A stretch of 64,000 nucleotides of DNA. Origin: Nucisporomicrobium flavum (GTDB lineage: Bacteria; Actinomycetota; Actinomycetes; Mycobacteriales; Micromonosporaceae). Each line of letters opens with the position of its first letter. The first letter of the stretch is position 1. Positions 26,759 through 34,842 of this stretch are shown here, piece after piece. The notes under the pieces were generated by a model. That model was given only the letters and a program-made list of their open reading frames with translations, did no database searches and was not told the origin of the DNA. A program made the translations under genes and the position numbers. The stretch is taken from positions 62,001 to 126,000 of the forward strand of contig NZ_JADMLH010000002.1 in NCBI RefSeq assembly GCF_016464385.1. The letters are read 5' to 3'.

Positions 26759-27294
26759 GCGTCGCGCAGCTCTTCCAGCTCGTCCCCGCAGCCCAGCTTC
26801 TGGCAGATCTCGGCGGTCACGTCGGAGGGCATCATGCCCTCGAGGCCGCAGAGCGCCAGCAGCCGGTGCGAGCCGATCCCCAGGTCGGCGAGGAGCTCCA
26901 CGTCCCCGACCGGGTCGGCGTCGGGGTCGGCGGCGGGCCGGTCGTCCTCGTCGTCGTCCCCGGCCGGCGGCGCGGCCAGGTCGTCGATCTCCAACGCCGG
27001 CGTCTCCACGTCGGCGAGCAGCAGCGCCCCGAGCCGCGACTCGTCGGCGTACGCCGAGTCGGACCCGAAGATCCGCAGATCCTCGCCCTCGTCCAGCCGC
27101 AGGATCACCAGATACTGATCGTCGGCCTCGACGAAGAGCAGCGACAGCTCGGCGTCGGGCTCGGCGTCACGCAGCCGGTCCACGACCTCCTCGATGTCGG
27201 CCGCCCCGGTGAGCTCCACCTCGGACGCCGTCCAGCCGTTCTTGCCCCGGGCGACGGCGGCAGCGAAAGTCGACACGAATCCCCCCACGAACAT
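26755..27294 (-). CDS. tRNA adenosine deaminase-associated protein
   Basis: This 179-residue protein has an N-terminal alpha/beta part (about 1-90, LLFVEADDQYLVILRL), a very acidic linker (GDDDEDDRPAADPDAD) and a helical tail (SHRLLALCGLEGMMPSD). It matches the actinobacterial family found directly upstream of tadA. It overlaps tadA by 4 bp. Function is not established; a chaperone or tRNA-handling partner of TadA is the usual guess. The ATG at 27294 gives normal length. Confidence 0.85.
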   Translation of the reverse strand: MFVGGFVSTFAAAVARGKNGWTASEVELTGAADIEEVVDRLRDAEPDAELSLLFVEADDQYLVILRLDEGEDLRIFGSDSAYADESRLGALLLADVETPALEIDDLAAPPAGDDDEDDRPAADPDADPVGDVELLADLGIGSHRLLALCGLEGMMPSDVTAEICQKLGCGDELEELRDA

Positions 27295-27452
27295 GTGTTC
27301 TCAGCGAGTGACGGTAGCCCCTGCATCGGCCGCAGCGCAGCGCCACGCCCCGAAGGAGACAAAGACCGGCCGTGGGTGGTCCCGCTTTTTCTCAGGTACG
27401 GCCACAGCGGAGCGGGCGTGGCACACGCCCCGCCGCTGCCGTCCCGGCCGGA

Positions 27453-28400
27453 TCACGCCGCCGTCCGGCCTTCGTCGGGGTCGCCGCGCTCCCCGCGGGA
27501 CGGCCCGGCGCCGTCGCGGTACTCGGTCGGCGTCACGCCGTGTTCTGCCCGGAACTGACGGTTGAAGTTCGAGAGGTTGTTGTAGCCGCTGGAGCGGGCG
27601 ATCTTCGTTATCGGGTCGTCGGTGAAGGCCAGCATCTGCCGCGCTTTCGCCAGGCGGAGCTTGCGCAGGGTGTCGCTGAACGACTGTCCGGTGGCGCGGG
27701 TGAAGTAGCGGGAGAAGCCGGACTGCGACATGCCCACCCGGGCCGCGATGGAGCTCAGGCTGACCGTCCCGTTGAGGTTGGTGAGCACTTCGCGCATGGC
27801 CAGGTCGACGATGCGGCTCGCCTGGTGGTCGCTGGGCGGGACGATGCCCGGGCTGGCGAGCAGCCGGTATTCGTCGGCCGGCGCCTCGGCGAGGGTCCGG
27901 AGCAGGGTGGTGATGTGTTGCAGCCGGGCCATCCCGGTGCTGCCGCCGATCGCCATGAGCTCGGCCGTGCCGCGCTGGGCGGACGCGCCGGAGTACTCGA
28001 TGCCGCGGGTGGCTCGGCTCAGCAGCGGCTCCAGCGCGGCGAGCTCGGGGAGCAGTGACTGCGCGTCCTTGACCCATTGCGGGTGGAACTGGAAGACCAC
28101 GTCGCGGTCGGCGATGTGGGCTCCCGGCTCGATGTCGCTGATCCAGTTGTGCGGCAGGTGCGAGCCGACCAGGACGAGCTGGCCCGGGGAGTATCTGCCG
28201 ATCCGGTCGCCCACGATGTACCAGCCGGACCCGTGCTGGAGCAGGTGAACCTCCAGCTCCGGGTGGTGGTTCCAGCGCGCGACGGGGTCGGGGTACCCGT
28301 GCATGAGCCAGCGGCCGGTCTGGTCCGGGACGGCGGGAATGATCTCGCGGGCCGCGGTCTGGCCGACCAGCCGACGGGCGCGTTCGACGTGGGTGTTCAA
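27453..28400 (-). CDS. AraC-family transcriptional regulator of the adjacent polyol operon
   Basis: I place the start at TTG 28400, which has a perfectly spaced GGAGG (28408-28412); an ATG at 28427 would add nine residues. The product is about 315 residues. The N-terminal cupin-like sensor domain contains HHPELEVHLL and GSHLPHNWI. The C-terminal double helix-turn-helix contains LSSIAARVGMSQSGFSRYF and ITKIARSSGYNNLSNFNRQF. It is divergent from the ABC importer and dehydrogenase genes, so it most likely controls them in response to their substrate. A direct effector cannot be read from the sequence. Confidence 0.9.
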   Translation of the reverse strand: MNTHVERARRLVGQTAAREIIPAVPDQTGRWLMHGYPDPVARWNHHPELEVHLLQHGSGWYIVGDRIGRYSPGQLVLVGSHLPHNWISDIEPGAHIADRDVVFQFHPQWVKDAQSLLPELAALEPLLSRATRGIEYSGASAQRGTAELMAIGGSTGMARLQHITTLLRTLAEAPADEYRLLASPGIVPPSDHQASRIVDLAMREVLTNLNGTVSLSSIAARVGMSQSGFSRYFTRATGQSFSDTLRKLRLAKARQMLAFTDDPITKIARSSGYNNLSNFNRQFRAEHGVTPTEYRDGAGPSRGERGDPDEGRTAA

Positions 28401-28523
28401 GCCACGACCTCCGTCCGGTGGGTGCATATAAGTATCAGAAGCTGTGATCTATGGCACTAGTTTCGGCTGTGGCGCCCATTTAACTTCGCTGTAACCAGGA
28501 CGGCAACCAGTGAGGTGATCGGT

Positions 28524-29975
28524 ATGGCGCCAAGGACTGATGCAATTAGCCGCCGGCAGCTGTTGGCGGGCGGTGCCTCGCTCGCCGCGCTCTTCGCGTT
28601 GCAGGCGTGCTCGACCGGCGAGAAGACGGAGACCCCGAAGGGCACCGCGGGCGGCGGCGACCCCTGGAAGCAGTTCAGCGGCACCACGATCAACTTCATC
28701 TCGGAGAACACCTCGCCGTCCGCCGCCATCGCGGCGAACCTGGCCCCGTTCGAGCAGCTGACCGGCATCACGGTGAAGGTCCAGCAGATGGAGCTCGACA
28801 AGGTGGTGGAGAAGTGCAAGCTCGACTTCTCCTCCGGCACGGCGCAGAACCACGTGATCTACGCGGACCCGTACCAGATCCTGGCGCCTATGGCGGACGG
28901 CCTGGCCGACCTCCGGCCGCTCCTGGACAGCGGCAACTATCCCGCGGTCGACAAGGGGCTCGGCGACTTCATCGACACGCAGCTGCAGGCGACGGGGTCG
29001 TTCATCGACGACAAGAAGCTCTTCGCGCTGCCGTACGACGCGCCGACGATGATCCTGCACTACCGCAAGGACCTCTTCGAGAAGTACGGACCCCGGGCCA
29101 AGGCCGACCTCGGCTTCGACCCGACCCCCTCGGACTCCATGACCTGGCAGCAGTACCTCGCGGTCGCCAAGTGGTTCAACGAGAACGCCCGCAGCGACGT
29201 GGCGTACGGCATCGGCGCCCAGGCCAAGCAGCACGACGCGCTGCAGTGCGACTTCTCCAACGTGCTGTGGTCGTTCGGCGGGGACTACTTCGAGAAGGGG
29301 CAGAGCCTCGGCCTGCGCGGATCCGAGGAGCCCGGCGCCGTGACGGTCGGCTCGCCGGCGGGCGTGGCCGCGGCGACGTTCTACCGCGACCTGCTCAAGG
29401 TGGCCCACCCGTCGTCGACGACCTGGGACTGGACCGGCCTGGCCGACGCCTTCGTCGCCGGGGAGATCGCCATGTGCCCGAACTGGCACGAGTTCGCGGC
29501 CGGCGAGGAGAAGGCCTTCCCCGGCAAGGTCGGGTACGCGCTGCTGCCCAAGGGGCCGGCCCGGCGGGCGCACATCTTCGGCGGCACCGGCATCGGGATC
29601 AACGCCAACGCCAAGGGCGACGAGCTCGGGGCGGCGTGGCTGTTCGTCAACTGGGCCACCTCGCCGCAGACCCAGCTGATGAGCCTGGGCTCGAAGGTCG
29701 GCGGTGGCACCCCGACCCGCACCTCGGTCTACGAGCTGCCCGAGGTGAAGGCCGAGGAGGGCAAGAGCCCGTCCAAGTTCCCCAACATCCGTACGGCCGA
29801 GACTGTGCTCAAGGCCTGGCAGGCGGAGAACATCGGGCTGCGGCCGAAGGTCGCCCAGTGGGTCGAGCTGGACACGATCATCTTCACGGAACTGTCGAAG
29901 ATGCTCACCCGCGGCGCCGACCCGGCCGCCACCATGGCCGCGATGCAGCAGCAGATGCAGAAGGCCATGCAGTGA
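28524..29975 (+). CDS. Sugar/polyol ABC transporter substrate-binding lipoprotein
   Basis: The ATG at 28524 follows GAGGTGA. The 483-residue product has a twin-arginine-like, lipobox-ended signal (SRRQLLAGGASLAALF, then LQAC), so it may be exported by Tat as a lipoprotein. The mature part is a cluster B solute-binding fold with FGGTGIGINANA and TSPQTQLMSLGS. The permeases and the sorbitol-type dehydrogenase that follow suggest a sugar alcohol as ligand. GTGA overlaps the first permease start. Confidence 0.88.
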   Translation: MAPRTDAISRRQLLAGGASLAALFALQACSTGEKTETPKGTAGGGDPWKQFSGTTINFISENTSPSAAIAANLAPFEQLTGITVKVQQMELDKVVEKCKLDFSSGTAQNHVIYADPYQILAPMADGLADLRPLLDSGNYPAVDKGLGDFIDTQLQATGSFIDDKKLFALPYDAPTMILHYRKDLFEKYGPRAKADLGFDPTPSDSMTWQQYLAVAKWFNENARSDVAYGIGAQAKQHDALQCDFSNVLWSFGGDYFEKGQSLGLRGSEEPGAVTVGSPAGVAAATFYRDLLKVAHPSSTTWDWTGLADAFVAGEIAMCPNWHEFAAGEEKAFPGKVGYALLPKGPARRAHIFGGTGIGINANAKGDELGAAWLFVNWATSPQTQLMSLGSKVGGGTPTRTSVYELPEVKAEEGKSPSKFPNIRTAETVLKAWQAENIGLRPKVAQWVELDTIIFTELSKMLTRGADPAATMAAMQQQMQKAMQ

Positions 29976-30964
29976 GCGCCGGCCTCGACACGGCGCCCCG
30001 CACGACGCTGAGAACCCGCGCGGTTCCGCCGGCGCGCGCGGGCCGGGCCCGGCGGCGAGCGCGCCCGCCCCGTGGGTTGAAGACGTTCGAGTTCGCGATG
30101 ATGGCGCCGGCCCTCACCGTGCTGTTCGTACTGTCCTGGGTGCCGTTCGTGATCCTGATCGCGATGAGCTTCGCGAAGGTCCGCACCCTCGGCGGGGTGT
30201 CGCTGACCTTCACCGGTGCCGACAACTGGTCGGCGGTGCTGGGCGACGGCGCCATCTGGGCCTCCTGGGCCCGGTCGCTGGTCTACTTCGTCGCCATCGT
30301 CGGGCTGGAGATGCTGCTCGGGCTCGCCGTGGCGCTCGTCCTGCACCAGCTGGTCCGGGCCCGTTCGGTGGTGCTGTCGATCGTCCTGCTGCCGATGTTC
30401 CTGGCGCCGGTGCTGGTGGGCCTGCTCGGCCGGTTCATGCTCGACTCCACCATCGGCCTGTACGCGAAGATCCTGCAGGGCGTGGGCCTCGGCGACGACC
30501 TGCTCGCCTCGCCGTCGACCGCGCTGCCGACGATCGTCTCCATCGACGTCTGGCAGTGGACGCCGCTGGTGGCCCTGATCCTGCTGGCGGGACTCACCGC
30601 GGTGCCGCCGGCGACCCTGGAGGCCGCGACGGTGGACGGCGCCGGCTACCTCCGGACGCTGGTCTCGATCATCCTGCCGCAGATGAAGCCGATCATCCTG
30701 GTGGCGCTGCTGGTCCGGTCCATGGACGCCATCCGGTACTTCGACATCGTCGTCGCCACCACCAACGGCGGACCGGCCGACGCCACCAAGATCATTCCGA
30801 TCAAGCTGTACGAGTTCGCCTTCCGATTCAACAACCAGCTCGGCAAGGCCGCGGTGCTGGGCCTGACGATGCTGGCCTTCTCGATCGTGATGGCCCGGAT
30901 CTTCCTGCGGTTCTTCGGCGAACGCCCGTCGATCGCCGCGGGGGACGGAGGTGACCGCGGATGA
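29972..30964 (+). CDS. ABC transporter permease (polyol/sugar), MalF-like
   Basis: This 330-residue protein has an Arg-rich cytoplasmic head (about 1-30) and six membrane segments between about 37 and 315. It has the EAA loop EAATVDGAGYLRTLVSIILP, which docks on an ABC ATPase. It starts at a GTG overlapping the binding-protein stop and ends in an ATGA overlap with the second permease, so the three are translated together. No ATPase gene is in the operon. Confidence 0.9.
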   Translation: MSAGLDTAPRTTLRTRAVPPARAGRARRRARPPRGLKTFEFAMMAPALTVLFVLSWVPFVILIAMSFAKVRTLGGVSLTFTGADNWSAVLGDGAIWASWARSLVYFVAIVGLEMLLGLAVALVLHQLVRARSVVLSIVLLPMFLAPVLVGLLGRFMLDSTIGLYAKILQGVGLGDDLLASPSTALPTIVSIDVWQWTPLVALILLAGLTAVPPATLEAATVDGAGYLRTLVSIILPQMKPIILVALLVRSMDAIRYFDIVVATTNGGPADATKIIPIKLYEFAFRFNNQLGKAAVLGLTMLAFSIVMARIFLRFFGERPSIAAGDGGDRG

Positions 30965-31809
30965 CCACCATCAGGCCTCCGGCAGCCCGCTCGATGAGCC
31001 GCCTGCTCGTGCCCGCGCTGGCCGTCGTCATCGCGGTGTGGGCCGGGTTGCCCCTGCTGTGGATGCTGCTGACCGCGTTCAAGCCCGACACGGCCATCCG
31101 TACGAGCCACCCGACGATCAGCTTCACGCCGACCCTGGACAACTTCCGCAACCTGTTCCTCGGCGGCAACCGCGTGGGCGCGTACCTGGTGAACAGCCTG
31201 GTCGTCACCGGCGTGTCCACCGTGATCGCGGTGGTCCTCGGCTGCCTGGCCGGGTACGGCCTCACCCACTGGGCGTCGCGGTACAAGCGCGACGTCGCCT
31301 TCTGGGTCCTCTCCACCCGGATGGCGCCGATCGCGGCGGTCCTCGTCCCGCTGTTCGTCATGTTCCGTGGCGCCGGGCTCGTCAACACGATCCCCGGGCT
31401 GGTCCTCGCCCACCTGAGCTTCAACCTGCCGTTCGCGATCTGGCTGATGTCGGCGTTCTTCGCCCGCATCCCGGAGTCGGTCGAGGAGGCGGCGCTGCTC
31501 GACGGCTGCACCAAGTGGCGCCGGTTCCGCACCGTCTCGTTGCCGATGGCGCGTGCCGGCATCGTGACGACCGCCGTCCTCTGCATGGTCTTCAGCTGGA
31601 ACGACTACGCCTTCTCCTCGGCGCTGAGCGGCCCGGACACGGCCACCCTGCCGCAGGCCGCCGGCGCCCTGGTCACCCAGAGCGGCATCGACTGGGGGCT
31701 GCTGTCGGCGCTGGCCGTCGTGGTCGCCGTACCCATGCTCATCGCCGGCCTCGCGGTGCGGCGCCACCTCGTCAGCGGGCTGTCCCTCGGCGCGGTCACC
31801 GGTGAATGA
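30961..31809 (+). CDS. ABC transporter permease (polyol/sugar), MalG-like
   Basis: This 282-residue protein has six membrane segments and the EAA loop EEAALLDGCTKWRRFRTVSL, giving the second half of the channel. The ATG overlaps the stop of the first permease. The ligand is expected to be the same sugar alcohol as for the binding protein. A shared ATPase encoded elsewhere (MsiK type) must power it, which is inference from the missing gene. Confidence 0.9.
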   Translation: MTTIRPPAARSMSRLLVPALAVVIAVWAGLPLLWMLLTAFKPDTAIRTSHPTISFTPTLDNFRNLFLGGNRVGAYLVNSLVVTGVSTVIAVVLGCLAGYGLTHWASRYKRDVAFWVLSTRMAPIAAVLVPLFVMFRGAGLVNTIPGLVLAHLSFNLPFAIWLMSAFFARIPESVEEAALLDGCTKWRRFRTVSLPMARAGIVTTAVLCMVFSWNDYAFSSALSGPDTATLPQAAGALVTQSGIDWGLLSALAVVVAVPMLIAGLAVRRHLVSGLSLGAVTGE

Positions 31810-31849
31810 CCGCCCGAGCAGCCCCGTCCCCCTGCGGAAGGAACCCGTC

Positions 31850-32845
31850 ATGCGTGCTGCCGTCCTGCGTGAGCCGCTGGATCTGATCGTCGAGGAACGG
31901 CCCGCGCCGCAACCCGGCCCGGGCGAGGTGCTGGTACGCGTCACGGCGGTCGGCGTCTGCGGATCGGACACCCACTACTACGACCACGGCCGGATCGGGC
32001 ACTTCGTCGTCGAGGCGCCGCTGGTGCTCGGCCACGAGGCCGCCGGCGTGATCGAAGCCGTCGGGGCCGGGGTGACCGACCGGCACGTCGGGCAGCGGGT
32101 GTCGATCGAGCCCGGCGTACCCGATCTCACCTGCCCGGAATGCCTGGCCGGCCGCTACAACCTCTGCCACCGGATGAGGTTCTTCGCGACCCCGCCGGTG
32201 GACGGTGCCTTCGCCGAGCTCGTCACCGTCCACGCCGCCTTCGCCCACCCGGTGCCCGACGAGGTCAGCGACGACGCCGCGGCGCTGCTGGAGCCGTTGT
32301 CGGTGGCCGTGTGGGCGTGCGAGAAGGCGCGCGTACGCCCCGGCGACCGGGTGCTGGTCACCGGGGCCGGCCCCATCGGGCTGCTGGCCCTGCAGACCGC
32401 CCGGGCCTACGGGGCCACCGACGTCACCGTGCTCGACATCAACCCGGACCGGCTCGAGGTCGCCCGGGCCTGCGGCGCGACCCGGACGGCCCTGGACGAG
32501 CACCAACCGGCGCCGACCGTCCTGCTGGAGTGCTCCGGCTCCACCGCGGCGGTGATGTCCGGCCTGCGCGCCCTGGGCCGCGCCGGACGGGCGGTCCTCA
32601 TCGGAATGGGCGCCGACGAGCTCCTGATCCCGGTGGCCGAGCTGCAGATGCGCGAGATCGTCCTCACCGGCGTCTTCCGCTACGCGAACACCTGGCCGAC
32701 CGCCATCCACCTCGCCGCCTCGGGCCGCGTCGACCTGGACGCGCTGGTCACGGCCCACTACGGGCTGCGGGACACCCACCTCGCCCTGACCGCCGCCCGC
32801 GAGGTGCCCGGCTCGATCAAGGTGATCGTCCAGCCGCACAAGTGA
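31850..32845 (+). CDS. Zinc-dependent sorbitol/xylitol-type alcohol dehydrogenase
   Basis: The ATG at 31850 has GGAAGGA 9 bp upstream. The 331-residue medium-chain dehydrogenase has catalytic zinc ligands Cys37 in GVCGSDTHYY and His62/Glu63 in LGHEAAG, the NAD motif GAGPIGLLALQ, and ATPPVDGAF typical of sorbitol dehydrogenases. Of the four structural-zinc cysteines three remain (CPECLAGRYNLC) and the first is Asp, a substitution some relatives tolerate. It should oxidise a polyol taken up by the upstream importer to a ketose. It ends 15 bp before a palindromic operator. Confidence 0.9.
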   Translation: MRAAVLREPLDLIVEERPAPQPGPGEVLVRVTAVGVCGSDTHYYDHGRIGHFVVEAPLVLGHEAAGVIEAVGAGVTDRHVGQRVSIEPGVPDLTCPECLAGRYNLCHRMRFFATPPVDGAFAELVTVHAAFAHPVPDEVSDDAAALLEPLSVAVWACEKARVRPGDRVLVTGAGPIGLLALQTARAYGATDVTVLDINPDRLEVARACGATRTALDEHQPAPTVLLECSGSTAAVMSGLRALGRAGRAVLIGMGADELLIPVAELQMREIVLTGVFRYANTWPTAIHLAASGRVDLDALVTAHYGLRDTHLALTAAREVPGSIKVIVQPHK

Positions 32846-32860
32846 TGGACGAGCGGTCGT

Positions 32861-32889
32861 CGGACATGACATCATTGTTGTCATGTCCG
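32861..32889. promoter_or_regulatory. Palindromic operator over the marR start
   Basis: CGGACATGACA (32861-32871) and TGTCATGTCCG (32879-32889) are perfect complements, 11 bp each, with a 7-nt spacer. The marR start codon (32883) is inside the right arm. This is a classic MarR autoregulation site, which is inference from position and symmetry. Confidence 0.8.
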
Positions 32890-33332
32890 TCGACCGGGGG
32901 GCCGCGCTGTACGACCTGCTGCGCCACGTCCGCCCGCTCACGCTCAACTCCGCCCGGGTGGTCGAGGCGGCGTTGCGGCCGTACCACCTCACGGTGGGGA
33001 TGCGGGCCGTCCTGGAGGTCCTGTCCGAGGCCGGCCCGGCGACCGTACCGGCCATCGCCACCCGGCTCGACCTGGCGCGGCAGGGGGTCCAGCGCCATGT
33101 CGACGACCTGGTCCGGCTCGGGCACGTCGAGATCCGCGTGAACCCGGCCCATCGGCGGTCCGTCCTCGTCGCCCTCACCGCGGCGGGTGCCGACGTCTTC
33201 GCCCACGTCCACGCCGATGATCTGCGCCACCTCGCGGCGATGGCACCCGAGTGCACCCCCGAAGACATCGCCACCGCGACCCGGGTGCTGCAGGCGCTGG
33301 GCCGCGACGTCCGGAAGCGGGCCGCCGAATGA
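32883..33332 (+). CDS. MarR-family transcriptional regulator
   Basis: This 149-residue protein has the MarR winged helix: TVPAIATRLDLARQGVQRHVDDLVRLGHVEI followed by the wing, with flanking dimer helices. Its own operator covers its start codon, so it very likely represses itself and the cotranscribed DinB/MDMPI gene. The ATGA overlap with that gene shows tight coupling. The ligand is unknown. It is a separate unit from the dehydrogenase upstream, although read-through is possible because I see no terminator between them. Confidence 0.9.
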   Translation: MSVDRGAALYDLLRHVRPLTLNSARVVEAALRPYHLTVGMRAVLEVLSEAGPATVPAIATRLDLARQGVQRHVDDLVRLGHVEIRVNPAHRRSVLVALTAAGADVFAHVHADDLRHLAAMAPECTPEDIATATRVLQALGRDVRKRAAE

Positions 33333-33949
33333 CGATCTTCGAGATGACCACGGCCAACCGCCGGTTGATCGCCGACGTCCTCGACTCCCTCGACGATGCG
33401 CGGTGGGACCATCCGACCCTGTGTGCCGGGTGGACGGTCCGGCACATGGCGGCGCACCTCGTCCAGCCCATACTGATCGGATTCGGTCGGTTCCTCCTCA
33501 CCGCGATGCGCTACCGCGGCGACACCGACCGGACCGTCGACCATCTCACCCGGCGCCTCGCTCGCCGGCCGCCCACCGAGCTGGTCCGGCTGCTGCGGGA
33601 CCACGCCGGCGACCGGGTGGTCCCACCGCGTGTCGGCCCGATGGGGCCGTTCGCCGACACCTGCCTGCACCTGCGCGACATCGCTCGGCCGCTCGGCCTG
33701 GACGCCGACGTGCCCGTCGAGCACTGGCACGTCCTCATGGACTACCTGACCTCGCCGTCCGTCGCGCCGGCGCTGGTCCGGCCGGGCCGCCTGCGCGGAC
33801 TCCGCCTGGTCGCGACCGACACCGGCCGCGACTGGGGATCCGGCGCCGAGGTCGCCGGGCCCGTCGAGGCCCTGGCCATGGCCGCGGCCGGGCGGTCGGT
33901 CGCCCTCGCCGATCTGCGCGGCCCGGGCGTCGGAAAACTGATCATTTAG
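33329..33949 (+). CDS. Maleylpyruvate isomerase-like DinB-superfamily protein (TIGR03083 type)
   Basis: The ATG at 33329 overlaps the marR stop. The 206-residue product has the MDMPI-type N-terminus (DHPTLCAGWTVRHMAAHLVQ), a metal-binding four-helix bundle that uses mycothiol in relatives, and a small C-terminal domain with GPVEALAMAAAGR. It is probably a thiol-dependent detoxification enzyme controlled by the MarR regulator. The substrate is not predictable. A hairpin follows directly. Confidence 0.82.
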   Translation: MTIFEMTTANRRLIADVLDSLDDARWDHPTLCAGWTVRHMAAHLVQPILIGFGRFLLTAMRYRGDTDRTVDHLTRRLARRPPTELVRLLRDHAGDRVVPPRVGPMGPFADTCLHLRDIARPLGLDADVPVEHWHVLMDYLTSPSVAPALVRPGRLRGLRLVATDTGRDWGSGAEVAGPVEALAMAAAGRSVALADLRGPGVGKLII

Positions 33950-33951
33950 GT

Positions 33952-33972
33952 ACGGGCGCAGCAAGCGCCCGT
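33952..33972 (+). terminator. Hairpin after the MarR/MDMPI operon
   Basis: ACGGGCGC and GCGCCCGT form a perfect 8-bp stem with a 5-nt loop, three bases after the stop codon. Confidence 0.7.
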
Positions 33973-34046
33973 GACACACGCCGGGGCGGTGCCGTCCCGG
34001 CCTGGGCACGCCGCTTCCGGCGGACGCTGATACAAGGGAGCAACGC

Positions 34047-34439
34047 ATGCTGCGCAGCCGGGCGGTCGCCCTCAGCGGTGCCGTCCTGATCGTCGGCCTC
34101 GGGCTCGCCGTCCGCGCCGGAGCCGGCGGGTCCTTCGCGCAGAATGCCGGCACCGCGCTCTACGCGTCGATGATCTACGCCGGCGTGCTCGTCCTACGGC
34201 CGGCGACAGCGCCCCTCCCGGCCGGCATTGTCGCGGTCGCCCTCTGCTGGGCGGTTGAGGCATTCCAGCTCAGCGGCGTACCGGCCGGGCTGTCCGAGCG
34301 GAGCCTGATCGCGCGGCTGGTGCTCGGGTCGCACTTCGACTGGGCGGACGTGGCCTGGTATCCCGTGGGCGTCGTACCGCTGGTGGTGGTGCACATGCTG
34401 CTCAGAGCGCGGATCGCAGCCACCGCGGGTCGGGGTTGA
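34047..34439 (+). CDS. DUF2809-family small membrane protein
   Basis: This 130-residue protein has hydrophobic segments at about 8-28, 34-52, 57-76 and 98-118 and the DUF2809 signatures VEAFQLSGVPAGLSE and GSHFDWADVAWYPVGV. The function of the family is unknown; the conserved Glu/Asp residues inside the membrane region suggest transport or enzyme activity. Its 3' end overlaps the end of the convergent glutaredoxin gene by 38 bp, so the two transcripts share complementary ends. Confidence 0.85.
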   Translation: MLRSRAVALSGAVLIVGLGLAVRAGAGGSFAQNAGTALYASMIYAGVLVLRPATAPLPAGIVAVALCWAVEAFQLSGVPAGLSERSLIARLVLGSHFDWADVAWYPVGVVPLVVVHMLLRARIAATAGRG

Positions 34440-34803
34440 CGTGCGGGGTGCCGGCCAGAATGACCGTAGGGACCGTCTCGTTGCCGTCCGCGACGGCCCG
34501 GACGGCCGCCGCGCCCTCCGGGTCCCGCCAGATGTCGACCCAGTGGGCCCGGCGTGACCGCAGACCGAGTGTGGCGCGCAGGCGGACGCAGAACGGGCAG
34601 CCGGGCCGCCAGTAGACGATCGCCCGGCCGTCCGCGGCGCTGCGCCGCTGGGCTTCGGCGGCCGGGATGGAGCGCGGGAACAGCAGCGGGGAGGCCACCA
34701 GCGCGAGCAGCGCGAACACGATGAGGAACGGCCATCCCGACGTCATGGCGAGGATGACGCCGAGCGTGAGCAGGACGGCGGCGAGGAGCCAGCGGCGGAG
34801 CAT
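34402..34803 (-). CDS. Membrane-anchored glutaredoxin/mycoredoxin-like protein
   Basis: The ATG at 34803 gives 133 residues: two hydrophobic stretches (about 6-22 and 25-42) followed by a thioredoxin fold with YWRPGCPFCVRLR (active-site CPFC) and the cis-Pro motif ETVPTVIL. It is mycoredoxin-like in the soluble part, so it may reduce mycothiol-mixed disulfides at the membrane. The anchor distinguishes it from soluble Mrx1. It is divergent from the anion permease gene. Longer in-frame starts into the permease gene are not supported. Confidence 0.82.
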   Translation of the reverse strand: MLRRWLLAAVLLTLGVILAMTSGWPFLIVFALLALVASPLLFPRSIPAAEAQRRSAADGRAIVYWRPGCPFCVRLRATLGLRSRRAHWVDIWRDPEGAAAVRAVADGNETVPTVILAGTPHVNPDPRWLRSAL

Positions 34804-34842
34804 GGTTTCGACGCTACGGTATTCGGGCACCAGGGGCCGCTT

